Assembly: GCA_963667455.2 (NCBI GenBank)
Contig: CAXXFR010000029.1
Coordinates: 186,001 to 250,000, forward strand
Length of the DNA stretch: 64,000 nucleotides
DNA from: Bin55 sp963667455
GTDB lineage: Bacteria > Pseudomonadota > Gammaproteobacteria > Pseudomonadales > Azotimanducaceae
Reading direction: 5' to 3'
Shown in pieces: positions 58,529 through 64,000 of this stretch (the first letter of the stretch is position 1; every line of letters begins with the position of its first letter). The translations under genes and the position numbers were made by a program. Below the pieces are notes generated by a model, which saw only the letters and a program-made list of their open reading frames with translations, ran no database searches and was not told the origin of the DNA.

Positions 58529-61500
58529 AACGAATCATCGGATGGTTCGTTGGCAATCCTGTCGCCGCGAACCTACTGATGACGCTTCTTATCGTCGGTG
58601 GATTGCTGTCTGCGTTCCAGATTCGGCAGGAAGAACTACCTTCAATTGATCTCGGTATCGTAGAAATCTCGGTTTCGTATCCAGGCGCAGCACCTGAAGA
58701 GGTTCAAAACGGTGTCACTCTTCGCATCGAGGAAGCAATTGATGACATCGAAGGCATCAAACGAATTACGTCAACTTCTCGAGATGGGAGGGCCAAGGTA
58801 GAAGCTGAATTGGAGGTCGCTCATGACATTGACGTATTGAATGAAATCAAGAGTCGTGTCGATGCCATCGCTACGTTTCCTGCTGCGACTGAAAACCCAG
58901 TCGTCTCCCTTGCTACTGCCCGCAACAAGGCTTTAGAGATAGTCGTATTCGGCGACGCCGATGAACGAACGATCAAGAACCTGACTACGCAGGTGCGAGA
59001 GGAACTTGACTCGATTGAAGAGGTTTCTCAAATCGAGGTTGCCTACGTCCGGCCCGACGAGTTATCAATCGAGATCTCTGAACAGACTTTGCGAGCATTC
59101 GGACTGACGTTTGACGATCTAGCGGATGCTGTCAAACAGTCCTCTCTAGACATGCCAGGCGGATCGATCCGGTCGCGGTCGGGAGAGATCGTGCTCAGGA
59201 CGCTTGGGCAAGCCTACCGACAAGACGACTTTGGCAACATCGTCGTCCTTTCTCGCACAGATGGGACCAAGGTTCGACTCCATGAAGTCGCCACCATCAA
59301 GGACGGGTTCCGCGAAGGCGAAACCCAGGCACGATTCGATGGCAGCCCTGCTGCCATGATCAAGGTCTACCAAGTCGGAGACGAAGACCTGGTGGAGATA
59401 AGCAAGAAGGTAATTGCGTATGTAAGGGAAGCAAGTTTGCAAATGCCAGATGGCATCAAATTGCTCGTCTGGCAGGACGAAGCTTCCAATATGCGGGAAC
59501 GCCTTGAAGTTCTTCTTTCGGCGGCGGCTGGCGGATTGGCCTTGGTGCTTCTATTGCTCGCACTGCCCTTGAAGTTTCGAATCGCGTTATGGGTAGCAGC
59601 TGGTATACCTATCGCATTGCTTGGTGCGATCGCGATGTTTGGCACTTTCGGCATCACGATCACCATTCTGTCAGTCACCGCACTCATTCTTGTCCTCGGG
59701 ATCATTGTCGACGACGCCATCGTTGTAGGTGAACGAGTTTTCGATCATGAAAGGCAAGGCAAGGATCAGAAGACCGCGGCGATCGAGGGGACCGCAGAGG
59801 TAGCTGTACCCGTTATCTTCGGCGTGCTCACAACCATGGCTGCATTTCTACCGTTGCTGTTCATACAGGGAACGGTGGGGCAAGCTTTCGCCGCCATTGG
59901 CTATGTCGCAATCCTTTCCCTTACGTTCAGTGTCCTGGAATCTCAACTGATCTTGCCCGCTCACCTCGCACATCGGGGAGCTAGTCGTTCTGTGGATGCG
60001 ACACATGGAATCTCAGCTCGATGGCAATCGTTTCAAAGCGGGATAACCAATCGTTTGGAAAAATTCGCTCGGGTTACATTCGGCAACGCGCTCAACCGGG
60101 TTGTCGAATGGCGCTACGTTACGCTTACTGTCGGCGTCAGTGTTCTAGTGATCGTCGCAGGAGCGTTCCTTAGTGGTCGTCTCCCGGTGCAGTTCATGCC
60201 GACAATAGAAGGCGACACCATCGTCGCTCGCGTCGAAATGACCGAGGGATCCCATGTCGAAGACACTGCTGAGGCCGTTGCTCAAATCGAGTCGGCTGCG
60301 GCACAGTTGAAGGCCGAATTGGATGAGGCTTATCCCCATCTCCCGTCCTCACTGGTTCAACACGTATTCACTTCGGTTGGGCAACCTCTCGGCGGTAGGT
60401 TAGAAGCTGAACCACAAAGCCACATCGCGGAAGTTGTACTTTCCTTGTTGCCGCTCTCGGAACGCGGCGACATCGAACTGACCAGTGTCGTGGATCGGTG
60501 GCGTGAATTGACCGGTCCGATTGCCGATAGTACATCTCTAAGGTTTAGCAACACCGGTCTCAGCGCTGGCGACCCGATCTCCGTCCAACTACAAGGTCGA
60601 GACATGCATAAACTCAGCTTGGCAGCGGCTGAACTACGGCATGAGCTCAGCAGATTCCCAGGAGTTAGAGATGTCGCGGACTCTTCTCGTGCGGGTAAAC
60701 AAGAAGCTTCACTGACCTTGAGACCTGAGGCTCGCGAACTCGGCTTGACGCTACACGATCTCGGCCGGCAAGTACGGCAAGCCTTTTACGGTGAAGAAGC
60801 ACAAAGAGTTCAGCGCGGTCAAGAAGACGTCCGTGTGATGCTGCGCTACCCCGAGGATGAGAGGCGTTCACTCAGTAGTCTAGAAGACATGTATGTTCGA
60901 ACAGATTCTGGCGTGGAGATTCCTTTCCTCGCCGTTGCGGACGTTTCGTTGGGCAGAGGCCAGTCTGTGATTACCCGCGTAGATCGTCAGCATGTTGTCA
61001 CGGTAAGCGCTGATGTGGACCGAAGCGTCATAACACCCGAGGCGATTGTTGACACTCTGAAAGTCGAGGCCTTACCTAGGATTCTTGCGAATTACGACGG
61101 AATTAGCTTTTCCTTGACCGGTGAACGTGAACAGCGCGACGAATCCTTCGAAAGCGTGATCAGGCTGATTCCGATTGCGTTGATCCTAATCTTTGCCTTA
61201 CTTGCCATACCGTTACGTTCCTATCTTCAACCATTGCTAATCATGAGCGTGATTCCATTTGGGGTTGTCGGTGCGGTCATTGGCCACATCGCCATGGGTC
61301 GATCCTTGGTTTTCCCCTCCATGCTCGGACTAATAGCGCTGACAGGAGTAGTAGTGAATGCCAGTTTGATTTTGGTGGATTTCGCCAACCGTCAACGTCG
61401 AAATGGCGTTGACGTGCGCACCGCGATTCAACGTGCCGCCACCGTGCGGTTTCGCCCCATCATAATTACTTCGTCAACGACCTTCGTTGGTCTTGTCCCG

Positions 61501-61683
61501 CTGATGTTCAACGACAATCCAGCGACTTCCTTCGTTGTGCCGATCGCAATTTCATTGGCTTGGGGTATTGTTTTTGCAACCGCGATTACGCTTTTCCTTC
61601 TTCCTTGTCTGTATCTTGTCTTGGACGATCTTCTAAGCCTAGCTCGGTCCGTCCGTCAATCCGAGGGCGTATCGTCGAACTAG
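58525..61683 (+). CDS. RND efflux permease (pair 3)
   Basis: The 1052-residue pump has 'NPVAANLLMTLLIVGGLLSA' at the N-terminus, the TM4 pair in 'VLGIIVDDAIVVGERVFDHE', two large periplasmic loops, and TM10 'ALTGVVVNASLILVDFANRQ', where NA replaces the ND of pairs 1 and 2. The 3' end overlaps the convergent MFS gene by 98 bases. Substrate unknown. Confidence 0.93.
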   Translation: MKRIIGWFVGNPVAANLLMTLLIVGGLLSAFQIRQEELPSIDLGIVEISVSYPGAAPEEVQNGVTLRIEEAIDDIEGIKRITSTSRDGRAKVEAELEVAHDIDVLNEIKSRVDAIATFPAATENPVVSLATARNKALEIVVFGDADERTIKNLTTQVREELDSIEEVSQIEVAYVRPDELSIEISEQTLRAFGLTFDDLADAVKQSSLDMPGGSIRSRSGEIVLRTLGQAYRQDDFGNIVVLSRTDGTKVRLHEVATIKDGFREGETQARFDGSPAAMIKVYQVGDEDLVEISKKVIAYVREASLQMPDGIKLLVWQDEASNMRERLEVLLSAAAGGLALVLLLLALPLKFRIALWVAAGIPIALLGAIAMFGTFGITITILSVTALILVLGIIVDDAIVVGERVFDHERQGKDQKTAAIEGTAEVAVPVIFGVLTTMAAFLPLLFIQGTVGQAFAAIGYVAILSLTFSVLESQLILPAHLAHRGASRSVDATHGISARWQSFQSGITNRLEKFARVTFGNALNRVVEWRYVTLTVGVSVLVIVAGAFLSGRLPVQFMPTIEGDTIVARVEMTEGSHVEDTAEAVAQIESAAAQLKAELDEAYPHLPSSLVQHVFTSVGQPLGGRLEAEPQSHIAEVVLSLLPLSERGDIELTSVVDRWRELTGPIADSTSLRFSNTGLSAGDPISVQLQGRDMHKLSLAAAELRHELSRFPGVRDVADSSRAGKQEASLTLRPEARELGLTLHDLGRQVRQAFYGEEAQRVQRGQEDVRVMLRYPEDERRSLSSLEDMYVRTDSGVEIPFLAVADVSLGRGQSVITRVDRQHVVTVSADVDRSVITPEAIVDTLKVEALPRILANYDGISFSLTGEREQRDESFESVIRLIPIALILIFALLAIPLRSYLQPLLIMSVIPFGVVGAVIGHIAMGRSLVFPSMLGLIALTGVVVNASLILVDFANRQRRNGVDVRTAIQRAATVRFRPIIITSSTTFVGLVPLMFNDNPATSFVVPIAISLAWGIVFATAITLFLLPCLYLVLDDLLSLARSVRQSEGVSSN

Positions 61684-63328
61684 ACTGATTCCGAGCTACC
61701 CCATCTGAATGATCCGGCACACGGAAGAAAATCGCAATGCAGAAGGATACGGCGGTGAGTATTGCAACCAGCACGTAAACATCACTCAACGCGCCCGCCA
61801 ATGCCTGCTCGAGCGCTGTGATCAAAGCGTCCGCAATGTCAAGATCACCTAGACTCTCCGCGTCGAACGCTTGCCTAAGCGACTCGGCTGCTGATTGACT
61901 AACGAGCGCGTCAGGATCGGTTTTCAGTCCTTCGTACTGCGCTGGCGTGAATATCGCTTTGACGTTCTCAGGGACTAATTTGTCAAGTCTCGTGGCGAAC
62001 CGTCGCGACAAAACCACGCCAAGCACCGCTAGACCTAACATGCCACCGAGCGAACGCCAAAACTGCAATGCCGAAGTGACAACTCCCACCGTTTCAAACG
62101 GTACCGTGTTTTGTACCGCTACGGATAGAGTCGATACGGCACCGCCGAAACCGACGCCAGCAATGACAATGTAAATCTCGGCGACTAGCAAACTGGTGTG
62201 AGGTTTGATGGTCGACATTAGGTACAACCCTAGGGCCATCAACCCAGTGTTAATCACGGCCTGCCATCGATAACCACCTCCCATACGCGAAAGCATTTGT
62301 CCAACGACAATGCCTCCGAGCGCCATAGCGAGCAACATGGGTATCAACAAAGTTCCGGATGCGGTCGCGGATACGCCTTGCACGGTCTGAAAGAACAAAG
62401 GCAGAAAGAGTACGCAACCATACAAGCCAAGGCTGATCAGAAACATCATCAGAAGCGCGAGAGCTACTACGCGATCAGAATAGATGGCCAAAGGCACGAT
62501 GGGGTTGGTGGCTCGACACTCGCAAAACAGAAAAATGGCAACCATCACTAATCCGAACGCGAGTGGTAGGAGAATTACTGGGGAACTCCACGGATAGTGA
62601 ATGCCACCTGACGAAACGGCTAACAGGGTCGGCACCATCGCCAGCGTCAACGTGACCATTCCTGCGTAGTCGAGATTCCTCGCCTTGAAGCGAGGTCGCG
62701 ACTTTGGATAGAACTTGACAATCAACACAATCAGAGGGATACCCAACAGACCGATAATCAAAAAAGCCCATTCCCACGAAGTTAGATCGGCCGCGATACC
62801 TCCTAGAATCGGTCCCGCGACCGAAGCCGCACCATACACCGCACCAATAACACCTTGGTACTTTCCGCGATCAGTCGGGGGAAACAGATCGGCGATCGCC
62901 GCATAGCAACAGGTCATGACGGTGCCGCCGCCCAGACCCTGAAGTGCTCGATAAGCGATCACTTGCTCAATGGTGCCACTCAGCCCGACTAGAAAAGACC
63001 CGGACATAAAAATGATCAGACCGACGATCAAGCAACGCTGACGACCATAGACATCACTCAAGCTACCGACGATTGGGAATGAAATGGTCGCAGCAACCAT
63101 GTAGGATGTCGCCGCCCATGTATAGCGATCAAAGCCTCCTAGATCGGCGACGATCAAAGGCAGGGTCGTCGCCACAAGAGTTTGACTCAGCGCACCCAAG
63201 GACATGGCTAGCACAACGAAGATCAAAGCGGTATTAGCTTGTTTTCTCGGTGGCGGAACAAATCCCTCTTCGCCAACCAGAGCTGTCTTGCTTACTTCTG
63301 TGATCAACGCACTAACCGGATGTGGCAT
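61586..63328 (-). CDS. MFS multidrug exporter, DHA2 (EmrB/QacA-like) family
   Basis: The 580-residue protein has about 14 hydrophobic helices. Motif A-like 'GSLSDVYGRQRCLIVGLI', 'LQGLGGGTVMTCCYAAIADL' and the motif C-type segment 'AVYGAASVAGPILGGIAAD' (G-x-x-G-P-x-x-G-G) are seen in drug-proton antiporters. It exports drugs or metabolites from the cytosol. The hydrophilic C-terminal ~45 residues (IRPRIDGRTELGLEDRPRQD) lie in the overlap with RND pair 3's 3' end. ATG is at 63328. Confidence 0.92.
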   Translation of the reverse strand: MPHPVSALITEVSKTALVGEEGFVPPPRKQANTALIFVVLAMSLGALSQTLVATTLPLIVADLGGFDRYTWAATSYMVAATISFPIVGSLSDVYGRQRCLIVGLIIFMSGSFLVGLSGTIEQVIAYRALQGLGGGTVMTCCYAAIADLFPPTDRGKYQGVIGAVYGAASVAGPILGGIAADLTSWEWAFLIIGLLGIPLIVLIVKFYPKSRPRFKARNLDYAGMVTLTLAMVPTLLAVSSGGIHYPWSSPVILLPLAFGLVMVAIFLFCECRATNPIVPLAIYSDRVVALALLMMFLISLGLYGCVLFLPLFFQTVQGVSATASGTLLIPMLLAMALGGIVVGQMLSRMGGGYRWQAVINTGLMALGLYLMSTIKPHTSLLVAEIYIVIAGVGFGGAVSTLSVAVQNTVPFETVGVVTSALQFWRSLGGMLGLAVLGVVLSRRFATRLDKLVPENVKAIFTPAQYEGLKTDPDALVSQSAAESLRQAFDAESLGDLDIADALITALEQALAGALSDVYVLVAILTAVSFCIAIFFRVPDHSDGVARNQSSSTIRPRIDGRTELGLEDRPRQDTDKEEGKA

Positions 63329-63360
63329 AGAACGCAGTGTGATGTGTCAAGACCCACGCA

Positions 63361-64000
63361 CTATTTGGGCTTACGTCGTCGTAATCGCTGTCCTAAACTG
63401 ACAGTTCTGTATCCAGTTCGAGCCAACGCTGAATACACTGCGGTAGACGAAAAGTGTGGCGCTCGATCAGGAAGCAGGTCTCCGGCATCCAAATCGTCTA
63501 TCGCAGTGGTAATGCGTCTCAAGAGTTCTATCGAGTTATTCAAACGATATTCATTGCTCATTTCTAAAGCACCACACCCAATCACGCAGTGGGTGAGTGA
63601 CCCGAGCATGTTCTGTCGATAGCTTCGCCAGCAGTCCTCCAGAGTGTAATCCGTTGCACCTGCCTGACAGACCAGTTCGTGATATCGTGCTAACGCTTCC
63701 CGTTCAATTCTTCGCCGAGTATCGACTGACACACTCGTCCCAAGAAAGTAAGAGACATCGAACATGCCGCAACCCAAGCTACAGCCCTGCCAATCGATGA
63801 CCACAAAATTCTCAGGGTTCTCGAGGTCAAACATCATGTTCTCGGATCTAAAGTCGCCGTGGACAACAGTCAATGGACCTTTCGCGACATTGGCGAACTG
63901 AGTATCGATCCGAGAACCAAAATCTAGCGCTAGTTGGCGCATGGCGTCCGAGAACAGCTCGCCGAATCGATCCAAGGTCACGGCGATCGATAGCATGTAA
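63361..64000 (-). CDS. APH-family phosphotransferase / ecdysteroid-kinase-like (5' part outside window)
   Basis: The C-terminal ~213 residues are visible. Kinase catalytic motifs are 'VVHGDFRSENMMFD' (Brenner H-G-D-x-x-x-x-N) and 'FVVIDWQGCSLGCGMFDVSY' (the D of the IDWQ motif). The spacing matches aminoglycoside-phosphotransferase-like and CHK/EcKinase proteins, which phosphorylate small molecules. The frame stays open to the window edge, so the start lies beyond 64000. The stop is 32 bases from the MFS start on the same strand, so they may be co-transcribed. Confidence 0.85.
   Translation of the reverse strand, partial: YMLSIAVTLDRFGELFSDAMRQLALDFGSRIDTQFANVAKGPLTVVHGDFRSENMMFDLENPENFVVIDWQGCSLGCGMFDVSYFLGTSVSVDTRRRIEREALARYHELVCQAGATDYTLEDCWRSYRQNMLGSLTHCVIGCGALEMSNEYRLNNSIELLRRITTAIDDLDAGDLLPDRAPHFSSTAVYSALARTGYRTVSLGQRLRRRKPK

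Noticed and set aside
1..64000. CRISPR arrays, rRNA, insertion sequences and riboswitches
   Set aside because: Read through on both strands; no spacer-repeat pattern, transposase motif, rRNA core sequence or recognisable riboswitch was seen.

Overview
The window looks like chromosomal DNA from an environmental, probably marine or aquatic, gammaproteobacterium. The evidence is the cmoA/cmoB tRNA-wobble pair (largely a gammaproteobacterial trait), a convergent ppx/ppk1 pair, a YdaL-type Smr protein, a YccA-type Bax-inhibitor protein, a bifunctional PutA and several proteobacterial RND efflux systems. Genes are dense, starts are often GTG or TTG, and overlaps of the ATGA/GTGA type are common. 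I saw no rRNA, CRISPR array, transposase, integrase or phage structural gene. There is one tRNA, an elongator tRNA-Met(CAU).

Layout. 0-5.8 kb (minus strand): a LemA lipoprotein cut by the window edge, an Nmad3 protein predicted to act in DNA modification, a secreted endonuclease/exonuclease/phosphatase protein, and a broken ABC-2 permease/M1-peptidase fusion that has lost HExxH. 5.9-14.6 kb: ppx and ppk1 converging, cmoA-cmoB, a DUF1640-like coiled-coil membrane protein with 18-residue repeats, a small membrane protein, an acyl-CoA dehydrogenase and smrA. 15.0-19.4 kb: RND efflux pair 1. 19.6-21.2 kb: an outer-membrane beta-barrel protein and two small proteins. 21.4-25.1 kb: an overlapping operon of a VOC-fold protein, a MoxR/CbbQ-type AAA+ ATPase and a CbbO/NorD-type vWA protein.

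25.1-35.15 kb is an AT-richer island, all on the minus strand. Transcription order is DUF4007 protein, large P-loop ATPase, PAPS-reductase-like PP-loop enzyme, DEAH helicase, GHKL ATPase, PLD-type nuclease. It looks like a defence operon built around sulfur or nucleotide chemistry (phosphorothioation-like). It is bounded by a 78-nt imperfect direct repeat of the vWA gene's 3' end, so the island separates that gene from a second copy of its tail. This is the most interesting part of the window.

35.2-44.8 kb returns to host-like genes: yccA, putA, a luciferase-like monooxygenase next to a TcuA-like flavoprotein, an AlbA_2/HATPase regulator, a DUF2799 lipoprotein and tRNA-Met. 44.8-49.2 kb: RND pair 2. 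49.4-55.4 kb: a 2006-residue secreted subtilisin-like protease. 55.8-56.7 kb: a GIY-YIG protein. 57.3-61.7 kb: RND pair 3, converging on and overlapping a DHA2-type MFS exporter. 63.4-64.0 kb: an APH-type phosphotransferase cut by the window edge.

A caveat runs through the annotation. Eight reading-frame breaks in six genes all move the frame the same way (+1) and are each repaired by removing one base, including in otherwise intact housekeeping genes (putA, yccA). Five of the eight lie between 32.4 and 39.0 kb. Insertion-type consensus errors are the simplest explanation, though the ABC/M1 gene also shows real decay.
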